Positions 22,358 through 34,334 of a DNA stretch of 64,000 nt are shown piece after piece. Under the pieces are notes generated by a model. The model searched no databases. It saw only the letters and a list, made by a program, of their open reading frames with translations, and was not told the DNA's origin. The stretch spans positions 186,001-250,000 of the forward strand of contig JAVTVJ010000967.1 in NCBI GenBank assembly GCA_034509425.1. The letters run 5' to 3'. Origin of the DNA: Eopsaltria australis (taxonomy: Eukaryota; Chordata; Aves; Passeriformes; Petroicidae). The position numbers and the translations under genes are program-made. Position 1 is the first letter of the stretch. The number at the start of each line of letters is the position of its first letter.

Positions 22358-23149
22358 CACCCACCAAAGCCGCTCCCGTTGTTCCCCTCCACAGCTGGAC
22401 AGGGGAGAAAAAATTACGAAGGTTCCATGAGTTGAGATAAGGACCAGAAGAGATCACTCACCAAATATCATCACGGGCAAAACAGGCTCGAATTAGAGAT
22501 ATTAACTGAATTTATTGCTAACAAAATCCCAGCAGCACAGGGAGACAGGGAATGGTCAGTTCACCCATTTTTTCTCATGCTGTTGGGGACAGGAGTCCTT
22601 CCACTGCTCCAGCGTGGGGTCCGTCCCATGGGAGACAGTTCTCCATGAAGTTCTCCAACGTGAATCCATCTCGTGAGCAACAGATGTCCATGAACTGCTG
22701 CAATTTGAGTCCATCCCATGGGCAAGTTCTCCCCAAACTGCTGCAGCATGAGTCACTCTTCCACAGGGTGCAGTCCTTCAAGAACAGGCTGCTTCAATGT
22801 GGACTCCTCTCTCCACGGGCCTCCCATTGGGTCACAGCCTCTTCCCAGGCTTTCACCTGATCCAGCGTGAGTCTCTTCCATGGGCTGTGGGTGGTTCTCT
22901 GAAACCTTGTGGTCCTCCATGAGCCGCAGGGGGACAGCCTGCTTCACCATGGTCTTCACCTCAGGCTGCAGAGGAATCTCAGCTCTGGTGCCTGGAGCAC
23001 CTCCTCCCCCTCCTTCTCCACTGACCTTGGTGTCTGCAGAGTTTTTCCTCTCACATATTCTCATCCCGCTCTTCTCTGGCTGCAATTGCAACTGCGCAGT
23101 AACTTTTTTTCTTTCTTCTTAAATATGTTATCACAAAGGTGTTACCACC

Positions 23150-23698
23150 TGTCTTAGGTTACAATGTAAGATGTAACCAAAAGTATGTATTCTATTACCA
23201 TGTGTTAAAACAAGGTGGGGCAGTGTTCTTTATCTCTTCCATGACCCATCCTTCCTCCAGGGGGATATCTTCTGTTAATGGGCCATCGAGTCTCACTGCA
23301 TGACTGATAAAATTGCATCATCCCATTGTGAGATGCTCTGCCCAGGGGGAGGAACCAAGCATGCCTACCTGGATATAATCGGAGATTTGGAACACCACAA
23401 GCAGCCTTTTTCCACTGGATTCCCAGAGGAAGACCAGATCCTTCTACACCACCACTGGACCTTCAGAGGAAAACCACACCCTTCTACAGGATCACTGCTT
23501 CAACAGAACCACATCTATCTCTCCAAGAGGACTGCAGCCACCATTTAAGTAGACGGCTACCAACACCCTGACCGACAGGGTGTCAGGTTGTATTCTGACT
23601 CTGTCAATGTTTTCGTACTATTGGATTTATTTTAATTTTTGTACTAAATTGTACTTCTGACTTAGAGTCTCTTACTGGTTTGCTTTCAAACTAGTACA
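23150..23698 (+). repeat. Solo LTR (TGTCTTAGG family), TSD CCACC
   Basis: A 549-bp sister of 20379-20953, starting TGTCTTAGGTTACAATG and ending CAAACTAGTACA, with perfect TSDs CCACC (23145-23149 and 23699-23703). It splits L3, which resumes after it. Confidence 0.85.
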
Positions 23699-23845
23699 CC
23701 ACCATTTCTAATTGGCCCAGCCTTGACCAGCAGCAAGTCCATCTTTGGAGCTAGCAGGGATTGGCTCTGCCAGACATGGAGGAAGCTTCTGGCAGTTCCT
23801 CACAGAAGTCACCCCTTTAGCTCCCCCCGCTACCAAAGCTTGGCC

Positions 23846-23931
23846 ATGCTGACTGTCACAAATCAACTCCGTTTTTCCATGTGCTTTGGCATAGTTTTCA
23901 TGAGAATCTGCTCCATGATCTTTCTGGCCAC
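23846..23931 (-). mobile_element. CR1 copy D, part 1
   Basis: Short antisense CR1 piece (GCTGACTGTCACAAATCAAC, then CTCCATGATCTTTCTGGCCAC). It is split by the solo LTR at 23932 and continues at 24388. Confidence 0.7.
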
Positions 23932-24387
23932 TGATGCCTTTTTCTGGCCTTAGGAAATAAAGGCTCAGACACGGTTAGAGGGTTGGGGGTTGTTTACCTC
24001 GGTATTTTAATAGGATCCCATTCGATGGCTTCTGCCGTCCAGGTAGAACACGTCGCAAAAGCCCCGTCCCCCCAGTCAAGTATACAATTAAATGACTCTA
24101 CAGATTAGCATATCCAACAAGAGGGCCCAATAAGGGGCCTGGGTGGGCTAACTTCTAGTTTACAAAATCTATCCTACTAGGAGACCTTGAGGGCTCACGA
24201 AAACAGTGTTTGGTCTTCTAACTCTACGTGGTTTCAGGGGTGTTTAGTCTACTGGCCTCCTAAACACCATGAAACCAGGCTAAACTATCACCTAAAGCAT
24301 CACAAGTATGCATGCTAATACTTGTGAATATAGGGAACAGTGTAAGAAATATTCAGAAGAAAAGCAGAAAAAATCCTTTAGGCATCA
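23932..24387 (-). repeat. Solo LTR (TGATGCC family), TSD CCAC
   Basis: A 456-bp solo LTR with inverted ends TGATGCC...GGCATCA and perfect TSDs CCAC (23928-23931 and 24388-24391), inserted in CR1 copy D. It is the same length as, and very like, 27298-27753. Confidence 0.9.
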
Positions 24388-24440
24388 CCACAAAGGTGAA
24401 ACTGACTGGCCTTTAGTTCCCTGAGTCTTCCTTATTTACA
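24388..24440 (-). mobile_element. CR1 copy D, part 2
   Basis: Antisense CR1 continuing from 23931 (AAACTGACTGGCCTTTAGTT, then CCCTGAGTCTTCCTTA). It is cut by L5. Confidence 0.7.
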
Positions 24441-26733
24441 TGCATTGGGTTTGCAGTGCAAGGTTTTGGTAGCGGGAGAGTGGCTACAGGGATGGCTTCT
24501 TTGGAAAGCTGCTGGAAGCTTACAATATGTTTGCTGGAGTCAGTGCCAGCCAGCTCCAAGATGAACCTGCTAGTGGCCATGGCTGAGCCAATCAGCAATG
24601 GTAGTAACACCTCTGTGATAATGTATTTAAGAAGGGGAAAAAGTTATTGCACAGAAGCTTTTGCATCTAGTGAAGAGCAGAGTGAGACTATGTTAGAGAA
24701 ACAACTGCAAGCACCAAAATCAGTGGAGAAGGAAGGGGAGGAGGAGCTTCAGGTACTGGAGTAGAGATTCCCCTGCAGCCCAGGGTGAAGACCATGGTGA
24801 GACAGGCTGTCCCCCTGCAGCCCATGCAGGTTAATGGTGAAACAGATATCTACCTGTAGCCCATGGAGGACCCCACAACTGAGCAGGTGGATTCCTAAAG
24901 GAGGCTCTTATCCCACAGGAAGCCCATGCTGAAGTAGGCTCCTGGCAGGAGCTGTGGACCCATGGAGAGAGGAGCTCATGCTAGAGCAGGTTTGCTGGCA
25001 GGACTTGTCACCCCTTTGGAGACCCACGGTGGAGCAGTCTTTTCCTGAAGGACTACACCCAATACCAAAGTCATCTGTAAAATGAACTTTCTGACACAAT
25101 TTGAAGCATTAGAAAGCAGGCATTCTTTATCAGGGCTGGACACACCGAAGGACCTCTCCTTTAATGAGATGTGTGTGGTGAAACTTTACAATGGGGTATT
25201 TATTCCATCATGATCATACATATTCATTACAACATACTTCCTAGCTAATACATAAACATCACTTTTCCTAGAACTAATTTGCATGCATCCACCTCCTACT
25301 GGAAATCCTTTCATAGTCCTAGAGGGTCATCTAAAGGGGTCTCTGGTGGTCGTATTCACTGAATGCTTCAATATTACAGGTGCCCTTTCCTTGAACTTTT
25401 TCTTTGGGCGTGAGCTGTATCTTGTTACATAACTTGCCAAAAAGACACTATATTCCTCATTATCTGTTTCTCTACTGTTTTCAGCTATGTTTATCATCCT
25501 GTGTGCATACTTTTACATTCTTTTATGTTTTTTGCTAGTTAGTCTAAGCTCTACCCAGCAACATCAGAGGAACTGAAAATTTCTATTGTCTGTTATTTAT
25601 CACACCATGTGGCAGGGACCCACACTGGAGCAGTTTGTGAAGATCTGCAGGTCATGGGAAGGACTCACATTGGAGAAGTTCAGGAAGGAATGTCTCCTAT
25701 GGGTGGGATCCCACGCTAGAGCCGGGGGAGTGTGTGAGGAGTCCTCCCCCTGAGGAGGAAGGAGCAGCAGAGACAACTGCTGATGAACTGACTGTAACTC
25801 CTATCCCTGTACCACTGGGGCAGGCTGTAGAGAATCAGGAACAAAGTTAAGCCTGGGAAGGAGGGAGGTGTGGGAGAAGGTGTGTTTAAGATTTGGATTT
25901 ACTTCTCATTGTCTTACTCTGGTTTTGTCACTGAAACTATAGGAAAAAAACCCCCTCCAACAACATTTTTCATGTTAGAGAGTCAAGGCATTACTTTTTC
26001 TGGCCAGGATGTTGTTCTGGCCAGGATGTACCACAGAAATCATCACATCCACGCATAGCCCGGATGTGCAGAGAGAATCATTCCATGACACATAACTTTT
26101 ACAATATTTTTCGGATATTTTATGCAGTCAAAAGTCATAGAAATGAATTAGGTCAGTGTTCATTGGTCTGGAGCTGAGCAATCCCCAGTATTCAGTTTCC
26201 CATTGGATCTGAATCCCCTCACCTCCGATGTTAATTAGATCTTCATTCCTTGATTTTCTTATCAGTTTTTTCCGGGGGAGATGTCTCCAACTCTGCCAGA
26301 GGCAGAGTCTGGGGTAGATGTTCATAGATGACCGCTGATGTTCTGTTGATGTTCTGTTGATGGCCTTTTATTTTTCTGGGTATCTGTGGGCTACTTCCAG
26401 TCTGTTGGTATGTTAATTTCATCAGACCTCACCTAGAGAAACAATCCCCTGGAAAGAAGTTTCTGTTCTCTTCCCCCAGGGCAAAGGTGAACAAACCAGG
26501 CTAAAGTTATATAAAAATATTTTTAAACTGGTATGTTTTTCAACAATTTGATTGGTGATAAATTCAGTTATCTTTCCCAAGTTGAGTCTATTTTGCCTGT
26601 GACGGTAATTGGTGAGTGATCTCTCCCTTCTCTTAACTCACAAGCCTCTCATATTTTCTTTACCTTGTCCTGGAGTGGGATTGACAGTGGCTTTGATGGG
26701 CACCTGGTGTCCAGCCAGGGTCAACCTACCACA
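24441..26733 (+). repeat. L5: L-family LTR with ERV leader attached
   Basis: Plus-strand LTR starting TGCATTGGGTTTGCAGTG and ending AACCTACCACA, carrying a nested LTR (25076-25604). Unlike L1-L4 it is followed by a primer-binding-like site and a leader ORF, so it looks like the 5' LTR of a provirus whose interior is almost wholly lost. Confidence 0.7.
25076..25604 (-). repeat. LTR nested in L5
   Basis: A 529-bp LTR starting TGTAAAATGAACTTTC and ending TATTTATCACA, AT-rich against the GC-richer L5 on both sides. No clean TSD is visible. Strand is tentative. Confidence 0.55.
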
Positions 26734-26741
26734 GTCTTTTT

Positions 26742-26759
26742 TGCTGCCCAATGTGGGGC
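26742..26759 (+). promoter_or_regulatory. Primer-binding-like site after L5 LTR
   Basis: TGCTGCCCAATGTGGGGC, eight bases after the LTR end. It resembles the tRNA-Lys(1,2) primer site seen in many ERVs, with the third base and two CpG-type sites changed. Similar sites follow the E1 and E2 LTRs. Confidence 0.6.
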
Positions 26760-26796
26760 TTGAGACAACAGCAGTTTCCTATTGTGTGCTATAACT

Positions 26797-26892
26797 ATGG
26801 TAGCTATTAAATGCCAGGCTCCTGTGTGGGATATGGAGTTTGTCAGCTGCGTCGCTTATCTCTTTATTCTGGTGAGTTTGGAAACATGTTAA
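26797..26892 (+). CDS. Short hydrophobic leader ORF after L5
   Basis: A 31-codon frame from ATG to TAA, 37 bases after the primer site. It holds a membrane-like run (FVSCVAYLFILVSLETC). After the stop another apolar run appears in a different frame. It sits where E1 and E2 carry their longer membrane leader ORFs, so it is probably a worn remnant of the same kind of gene. Confidence 0.35.
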   Translation: MVAIKCQAPVWDMEFVSCVAYLFILVSLETC

Positions 26893-27297
26893 TACAAATA
26901 GTGTCTCTGTGCTTTGTCCTGACATTGATGGCCTTGCTATTTTGAGTGTAGAATGAAGTTGAATTAAGTTGAGATGGTCAGGTATTAAGGGAATTGGTAG
27001 CTGCAGTTGATTGCTTTATTGATAGCTTTGTCAGTTGCTGGATTTTGGGGTTTTTGGGGGAAATTTTAATTTATTTAAATTTAACTTAGGTTAAGATGCC
27101 AGACCAAATAAGTGAAGCTATTAAAAAAAAGGTGAAGCTTCAAGTACTTTTGTTGAACTCTTCCTAGCTCTTTTTTTTTTGTGTATGTTAGATTCTGTTG
27201 TAGTTTCCATCCTCTAGCATATTTAAACAAGAAACATTGTGTTTAAATATATAATTAGTTTCGGATTTTCAGATTCTGAGAAAATAATTCTTACGGA
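26893..27297. other. ERV leader remnant, then unassigned AT-rich DNA
   Basis: The first part probably belongs to the L5 element interior. From about 27080 it is AT-rich with A- and T-runs (27122-27130, 27171-27180) and I recognise nothing. Confidence 0.4.
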
Positions 27298-27753
27298 TGA
27301 TGCCTTTTTCTGGTCTTAGGAAATAAAAGCTCAGACACGGTTAGAGGGTTGGGGGTCGTTTACCTCGGTATTTTAATAGGATCCCATTCGATGGCTTCTG
27401 CCGTCCAGGTAGAATGCATCACAAAAGCCCCGTCCCCCCCAATCAAGTATACAATTAAAGACTCTACACATTAGCATATCTAACAAGAGGGCCCAATAAG
27501 GGGCTTGGGTGGGCTAACTTCTAGTTTACAGAATCTGTCCTACTAGGAGACCTTGAGTGCTTACGACAATAGAGTGTTTGGTCTTCTAACTCTACGTAGT
27601 TTCAGGGGTGTTTAGTCTACTGGCCTCCTAAACACCACGAAACTGGGCTAAATTATCACCTAAAGCATCACAAGTATGCATGCTAATACTTGAGGATATA
27701 GGGAACTGTGTAAAAAGTATTTAGGAGAAAAGCAAAAAATCCTTCAGGCATCA
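27298..27753 (-). repeat. Solo LTR (TGATGCC family), TSD CGGA
   Basis: A 456-bp solo LTR with ends TGATGCC...GGCATCA and perfect TSDs CGGA (27294-27297 and 27754-27757). It is close in sequence to 23932-24387. Confidence 0.9.
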
Positions 27754-27963
27754 CGGACACTGAATTGTTGCACAGAACACAACAAATGAGATTTGGTTTT
27801 AGGTTTTCTTTTGTGGAGTGTTTCACAACTGAACCATAGTGCTTTACTTTTCTGCAAGATGAATGTATTCACAGAGCAGTGAAGGATATTAACAGGTATA
27901 GACTTGCCTTTGGCACTGAGGCACGGAAAAGACCCCACAACTTGGTAGTTATAGGATAGGTGT

Positions 27964-28652
27964 TGTCATGAATGGATGTGGGAGTTTAGATTAGCTCTGC
28001 CTTTTGTCCAGGCCTTGGCAGCAGGTAGTAACCTTATTGAGGCGGACAGCACCCCAAAACTCACTTTCATTTGTAAGTTCTTTTAATAATGACTGATTCT
28101 GTCTATTATATGATGAATTATTTATTAATAGACAAGAAAACTAACAGACATAAGACTTAAAGTAAACCGATACTAGACAGGAATTAAACAAAAAGACTAC
28201 TAGTAGATTAACATACAGTGCATGATAAGGTACCTTTTCAGTTACAGCTAGCAAAGAAATAGTATAAGCTTAGGATTCAATGTATCTTACCATCCAATTG
28301 CTGAAGGTGGGGCACACATCAAGATGCTTTCTCTCAACCTCCAGAGAAGTAACCACGAAACCTGCGTCCAGACTTTGGGGAGAAGTTTCAAACACTTTAG
28401 GGTGTAAGAGGCTTCTGCCTCAGTGATAGCTCGTGTATCTTTTATAGTGTAAAAACTGTGACTCTTAACTCAGGAGCATTTATCTCTCCTCCCATCAGCT
28501 GTCCAGACTAAGATGTGGATTCTGAGCTGAGGCTTGAGCCCTTTGGCACCAGAGATGACTCCTGCTGGGCTTTTGAGGCCCTTGAGCTATCTCTTTATGC
28601 ACCAGTTATCTGTGGTACAGAGGAAGGGGGGGGGGGGAGACGTCCTGCCACA
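27964..28652 (-). repeat. S1-type solo LTR
   Basis: A 689-bp relative of the S1 LTRs: TGTCATGAATGGATGTGGGAG at the start, GACGTCCTGCCACA at the end. Flanks GGTGT and GGTAT form a 4-of-5 TSD. It is clearly more diverged than the two S1 LTRs are from each other. A G-homopolymer (28626-28637) lies near the right end. Confidence 0.8.
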
Positions 28653-30076
28653 GGTATGTTTCATTACGGCACCAGGTGCAAGGGGGATCGCTCGTCCAAA
28701 AACTTGCGCACCGTCAGTGGTTCTCAGCTTGGTATATATTAGGTTACAGATTACATATGCATTAAATTTCCCAATACCTCTATACATATTCATGACCTAT
28801 CCCTGCTTCGTATTATAAGGAGTTCAAAAGTCATTTCCATATGCTTGCGCAGGGGCAGTTCTGCCTCAGGCCGCTTGGTAGTGGTCTTGAGTGAGGGTTG
28901 AGATGAAGTAAGGCCAGTCTTCTTCAGGATAAACTTTTCACATTGGTCCTTCGCACATGCTTTCTGGTGTCTTGGTCCTAGTCCAAACCCCAAGGCTACT
29001 TTTGGCCAGTTTTGGGGTCCAGAAAGCAGGAACCAAGTTACGGTTTCTTCCTTTTCACAATAGTCTTTCATCCTCCTACCTTACTATAACAGGCATGATA
29101 AATGTTAAGCAGGTGGCCCATAGTGTTTCAGCAAGCAGCTCCTCAAACTATTCCTTAACCTTAATTTTCTTGTATCAGCATCAGGAATCAATATTTACTG
29201 CCTTTCAGATTGCATCGTTTGCCTTAGTCTGTTATGTCCCTGTGTGCTTCTATGTGTAACATTTCGTTGTATTCAAATTCAAAAAGGTATTCAGCTGTAC
29301 CTGTGTTATGTTTTATAAAGAATAGTTTTCAATGAAGGGGGAAAAAAGTTTTTTTGTCTTGGATGTTTGCTAGGGAGTAACTTTGAACTGACAGCATCAC
29401 AGGGCAAAATAGATCCTTGTTTTGTTCCTTTGTACTTTCCTTACTAGCTTCACTGTAATGCTGTTAAAGGCATTTTACTGTTTGAGGCATATGAACTGAA
29501 AGTTAGATGCATTTGAGTGGTCATATGGGAAGGGATTGCATGTTGCTCCCAATTATCTGACAGTCCTCTTACTTAAGGTAGTTGAGGCAGAGGGTGCCAC
29601 AACTTCCTTTAGTTTCCTGCGTTCCTTGTCATTTTGATATATTCTGCTTTTATGACTCTATCTTGGTGCTTTTTACTATGATGTACGTGTTTCTTCTATC
29701 GAAAATTAATATTGGTAGCAATAACCTTAATTTCTCTTTCCTGCTTTGAAATTTAAAAAACCATATTTTTCTCGCTGTGTCCAGTAGTTATTTTGCTAAA
29801 GGATTCCTTTAGAATGTTTGGTCACTGTTTGTGTGGAACTTGTTTGTGACAATTTTGTTAAGTCTACTAAACTGGCTTTTCTGTTTCAGAAGATTGGCAT
29901 TTTTTATTATGCTAGTGTATTATGTTCATTATTTGAGACAGCTACATACAACCAAATTTAAAATCTAGGATGAATTCAAGGCAAGATCGATCAGCTTTTC
30001 TAACTGCAGTATTTCTAGAGTGTGAGATATTCTTGATCATGATGATAATTTTAGCTATTTTTACGTTCTTTCACAG
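28653..30076 (+). other. CERT1 intron, no repeat or gene recognised
   Basis: Mostly AT-rich intron leading to a CERT1 splice acceptor. The first 500 bases (to about 29180), together with 27754-27963, could be a worn LTR. The rest looks unique. No coding exon is seen. Confidence 0.5.
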
Positions 30077-30193
30077 CCTCATGACTTTGACGAATGCAGA
30101 TTTGATATCAGTGTAAACGACAGTGTTTGGTACCTCCGAGCTCAGGACCCAGACCACAGACAACAGTGGATAGATGCAATAGAACAACACAAG
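30077..30193 (+). CDS. CERT1: CERT1 exon: end of PH domain
   Basis: A 117-bp exon (39 codons, phase 0 at both ends) from [16 protein letters not shown] to DAIEQHK. The borders are TTTCACAG before and GTATGG after. CERT1 carries ceramide from the endoplasmic reticulum to the trans-Golgi; its PH domain binds phosphatidylinositol 4-phosphate on the Golgi. This exon gives the last strands and the C-terminal helix of that domain, including the conserved Trp of the helix (RQQWIDAI). The sequence is essentially that of known vertebrate CERT1. The preceding exon, with the start of the PH domain, is not found in the first 30 kb, so that intron is long. Confidence 0.95.
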
Positions 30194-30746
30194 GTATGGG
30201 TTTTTTCTGATTTTGTTTTTCAGTCCCTCATTAGATCTAGTGGTGCTTGCAGAGAGTTGTAAGCTTCAATGTACAGTCACTAAAGTACTCAAGGTATTTC
30301 TGAAAGATAAAAGTTGCAAGATTGAAGCCATGATGTTAATTATGTTCCAAAGGAATTGATTTGCTTATCCTTCATATACAATTTAGAGAACTGTGAGCTA
30401 ACAACTGAACCCTTCTTGAGCTCTCTAGCTTGAAAAAGAAAAAGCTTGCATTATGTTTGAATGACTTTTTAATTGTTTTGGCTATCCTCTCTCACTGATT
30501 ATTGAATTGGTTGTTATCTAGATGCCACAAATGTTAAACTTCTTAGTCTTAGAGTCCATTCTCCTAGGTTTTTATTTGGTTTTTAGGCTCATCTCTGTTC
30601 ACTTGGCTGCTTTAACTGATTACTGGCTTTTGTCTCCTTGTCTTTTAAGGCCCTTTTGTTCATCAGCATTTTCATTCAGTTTTCCTGATCTATCTTTTCC
30701 AATGAACTCTGTTACTTTCATTTTGCCTAAAGGGCTTGAAGGTCAG
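30194..30746 (+). other. CERT1 intron, unique-looking
   Basis: AT-rich intron between the PH exon and the E1 provirus. No repeat or second gene is recognised. The 17.9-kb intron (30194-48097) holds E1, a CR1 with a solo LTR, another CR1 and S1. Confidence 0.6.
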
Positions 30747-31321
30747 TGTCGTGGGTTGACCCCGGTTAGGTGCCAGGTGCTCACTCAGTCACTCTATCAC
30801 TCCCTCTTCCACTGGGAGAGGGGAGAGAATAATATTGAAAAAAACTATCAGGGTAAGAAAAGGCAGTTTTATTACAGTGGCGGTTAAGAAATAGAACAAG
30901 TAAGCTGAGAGTTGCGCACGTAAGAGCAGAGGGGAAAACAATCAATCTCTACTTCCCATCAGTAGCGATGTCCCGGACACTTTCTGGGAAGCAGGGTTTC
31001 AGTGCGCGTGACGGTTGTTCAAGAAGGCAAATATAGACCAGTCCTGAGTGCCTCCTCTTCTTCTTCTCTTCTTTCTCTTATATATTTGAGTTGATATCAT
31101 ATGGTATGGAATATCCCTTTGACTGCCTGGGGTCAGCTGGTCTGCTCGTGTCCCCTCTTAGGATCTTGCCCACCCCCATCCCTTTCAGAGGGGGAAGGAA
31201 TGTCAGAGGGACAGCACTGCTTGGCAGTAGCCAAAACACTGCTCTGTTACCAACGCCAGCTACTAATACAAAGCACAGCACTGTAAGGGCTGTGAGTTTT
31301 ACCCCAGTCAGACCCAATACA
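30747..31321 (-). repeat. E1 3' LTR
   Basis: A 575-bp LTR, TGTCGTGGGTTGACCCC at the left and CAGACCCAATACA at the right on the + strand. CAGTTTTATTACAG gives an antisense AATAAAA poly(A) signal. Confidence 0.8.
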
Positions 31322-31599
31322 ATTTCTACTTATTCTATATTATTTGCATCATGTTCAGAAATCTTTTCTTACTCACACATGTAATTTAAGTTACATCTTT
31401 AAACTATTCTCATAACATTAACTACTATCTCTTGTCTTTTCACATCTTTCCAGGTGGTCTCTATTTCTAGTAGAATGTGGGGTCAGGGTAGGAGGAACAG
31501 TAAATTTGATTGTCGAGTACTGGCACCATCTTTGTTCATTGTGGTCTTTTTCTTGTTCTTCGCCGAAATTCGTTCTTCATGAGTTCATGTCTCTTCTGT

Positions 31600-32560
31600 T
31601 ACTTACATCTTGCAACATACAACTTTTAACATATATTATTTTTACCCCAAGGTTAAATCACCTTGGGGTATACATTGGGTCTCTCCATCTTCTTGCATTA
31701 CTCACTAAGTGTACTCTGGTTCTTGGGCAAAGACAATCTTACAAATGGGTTTGCTCTTCTCTATGAGGGACGTAACTTACACTGACTCTCCAGCTACTTT
31801 TTAATGTGTAGTGCAGGAACTTTGTCTCTTTCTACAGTGTTTAAGGGTTCAGTTTGGGCGGGACCAGGGCGGTTAGCAGATCTTCTAGTATTGACTAGTC
31901 AAGGGGCTTCTGTTAAGTTCACATCTCAATCTTTCTATGTCTCATTACTTAGTGCCCGTAGCATAGTTTTTAACAGTCCATTATATCTTTCAATCTTTCC
32001 AGAGGTCTGTGGGTGATAAGGAATATGATATATCCACTTAATGCCATGCCTCTTTGCCCAGGAGTTAATAAGATTATTTCGAAAATGAGTCCCATTGTCT
32101 GACTCAATTCTATCTGGGGTTCTATGTCGTTTCAAAATGGGTCTTTCAAGACCTGAAATTGTGTTTCGAGTAGTGGTGTGGTTTACTGGGTACGTTTCTA
32201 GTCAGTCAGTTGTGGCCTGTTCTATGGTGAGGATATAACTCTTGTTTTGGCGTGTTCGTGGCAATGGTCTAATGTAATCAATTTGTCAGGCTTCACCGTA
32301 CTGGAACCTCAGTCACCGTCTTCTACTCTAAAGAGGGTTTACTCATGTGGCTCGCTTGATGGCAGCGCACGTTTCACACTGATGAATAATTTGTGTGATG
32401 GTTTCTATGGTCAGATCTACTTCTTGATCACGAGCTCATCTGTATGTTGCATCCCTTCCAAAATGTCTTGATGTTTTGTGGGCCCATCGGGTTATAAATA
32501 GCTCATCCTTTCTCTCTCAGTCTAGGTCTACCTGAGCTATTCTAGTTTTGGTGGCCTTAT
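31600..32560 (-). pseudogene. pol: E1 integrase remnant
   Basis: Integrase core in broken frames. An open piece at 31935-32135 carries ESDNGTHF (second catalytic Asp) and GKIERYNG (catalytic Glu). The C-terminal DNA-binding part follows to about 31620 with several stops. It would join viral DNA to the host genome in a live element. Confidence 0.75.
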
Positions 32561-32779
32561 CTACTTGTTCGTTGTTTTGATGCTCCTCAGTGGCACGACT
32601 TCTGGGCACATGGGCATCTACATGGCGTACTTTCATAGTCATGTTTTCTATTTGTGTAGAAATGTCTTGCCATAATGTAGTAGCCCAGATGGGTTTTCTT
32701 TTGCGCTGCCCGTTGGTTTTCTTCTACTGCTGCAGCTATCCCCATAGGGCATTAGCTACCATCTAGGAGTCAGTATAGA

Positions 32780-33140
32780 GTATGGGTCACTTTTTTTTCT
32801 CAGCAATTTCTAGGGATAGTTGGATGGCTTTCACCTCTGAAAACTGGCTTGATTCACCTTCCCCTTCAGCAGTCTCAATGACTTGTCGTGTGGGATTCCA
32901 CACAGCAGCTTTCCACCTCCGATGGTTTCCTGTCACTTGGCAGGATCCATCAGTAAATAAAGCAATTTTTTTCGTTTTCTGGTAACTTGTTATATGGTGG
33001 TGCTTCTTGGGCACGAGTCACTTTCTCAGATAGTGTTCCAAAATCTCTGGCTTCTGGCCAACTCAAAATATCTTCTAGGATTTCTGGGAAGTTGAGTTTT
33101 CTCATTCGGGTTAGTTGTGTAAATAAGGCCACTCACTTTA
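32780..33140 (-). pseudogene. pol: E1 RNase H remnant
   Basis: The open piece 32787-33014 shows FTDGSCQ (first catalytic Asp) and SEVKAIQL (catalytic Glu); an upstream linker piece is open at 32950-33132 in another frame. This enzyme degrades the RNA strand during reverse transcription. Confidence 0.75.
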
Positions 33141-33338
33141 TGTAGTACTGGTTGTATGATGTACGGAGGGAATGTTTTTTTGAACATCTAGTGTAGGACA
33201 GGCAATCGTGGTGTTAAGAGGAGACTCATAAGCTGCTAGTATTTCTTTTTTAGTTGGAGTATAGTGGGCTTCTGATCCTCGATAACTCCTGTTCTAGAAT
33301 TCTAATGGCTGACTTCGGGTTTCTCTTGCGGTCTTCTG

Positions 33339-34330
33339 TCAGAGGCTCCAGGTGAGGCCCTGCTCCCCAGCTGCAGTGTAGAGTATATTTTGTACATCTG
33401 CTCTTGTCCGAACAGGCTCAAGAGCTACCGCACGAGCTATTTCCTGTTTGATTTGCTCAAAGGCCTGTTTCTGCTCAGGGCCCCACTCGAAGTTATTCTT
33501 TCTCCAGGTTACTCGATAGAGGGGGCCCACAAGTTGACTATAGCCTGGAATGTGCATTCTCCAGAATCTTACAAGGCCCAAGAAAGCTTGTGTTTCCTTC
33601 TTATTAACTGGTGGAGACATATTGGCAATTTTGTCAACTACTTCTGTAGGTACATGACGGCATTTATCCTGTTATTTTATTTCTAGAAACTGGATTTCCT
33701 GTGCAGGTCCCTTCACCTTACTTTGTTTTATGGCAAGACCAATTTTCAGAAGAATTTGGATTATTTTCTTCCCTTTTTCAAAAACTTCTTTTGCTGTATC
33801 ACTCTGCACAATGATATCATCAATATATTGCAGGTGTTCTGGAGCTCCACCCTGTTCCAGGGCAGCCTGGATCAGGCCATGGCAGATGGTGGGGCTGTGC
33901 CTCTACTTCTGGGGTAGTCTGTTCCAGGTGTACTGGACACCCCTCTAAGTGAAAGCAAATTGTGGCCTGAACTCTGCCACCAGAGGGATTGAGAAAAATG
34001 CATTAGTTATGTCAATCGATGCATATTATTTGGCTGCTTTTGACTCTAGTTCATATTGGAGGTTCAACATGTCTGGTACAGCAGTACTTAGAGGTGGTGT
34101 GACTTCATTCAGGCCCCGATAGTCCACTGTCAGCCACTATTCTTTATTTGACTTCCGCACTGGTTATATGGGCTGTTGAAGGGTGAGTGGGTCCTGCTGA
34201 TAGTTCTTTGGCTCTCTAGTCGACAAATTAGTTCATGGATAGGAGTCACGGAGTCTCGGTTGGTACGATACTGTCTCTGGTACACTGTCTTGGTAGCAAT
34301 CGGTACTTGTTGATCTTCCACCTGCAGCAA
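33339..34330 (-). pseudogene. pol: E1 reverse transcriptase remnant
   Basis: RT palm and connection. The catalytic YIDD is intact at 33816-33827. The connection reads ETQAFLGLVRFWRMHIPGYS in an open piece (33339-33620). Shifts and stops lie on both sides; the N-terminal part is open at 34130-34330. Confidence 0.8.
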
Positions 34331-34334
34331 TCTT

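Larger units (their letters stand above)
21217..23845 (-). repeat. L3: long avian ERV LTR, interrupted twice
   Basis: Minus-strand L-family LTR starting TGTAGTGGGTTGATGC. After 41 bases it is broken by L4 (21258-22357), resumes at 22358 (CCCACCAAAGCC...), and is broken again by a + LTR (23150-23698, TSD CCACC). The right end is unclear because GGCCATG is shared with the CR1 that follows. About 0.98 kb remains without insertions. Confidence 0.75.

Noticed and set aside
22753..23091. 112-codon frame shared with 11785-12123
   Set aside because: It recurs because both sit in L-family LTR repeats; no protein family, and it is broken in other copies.
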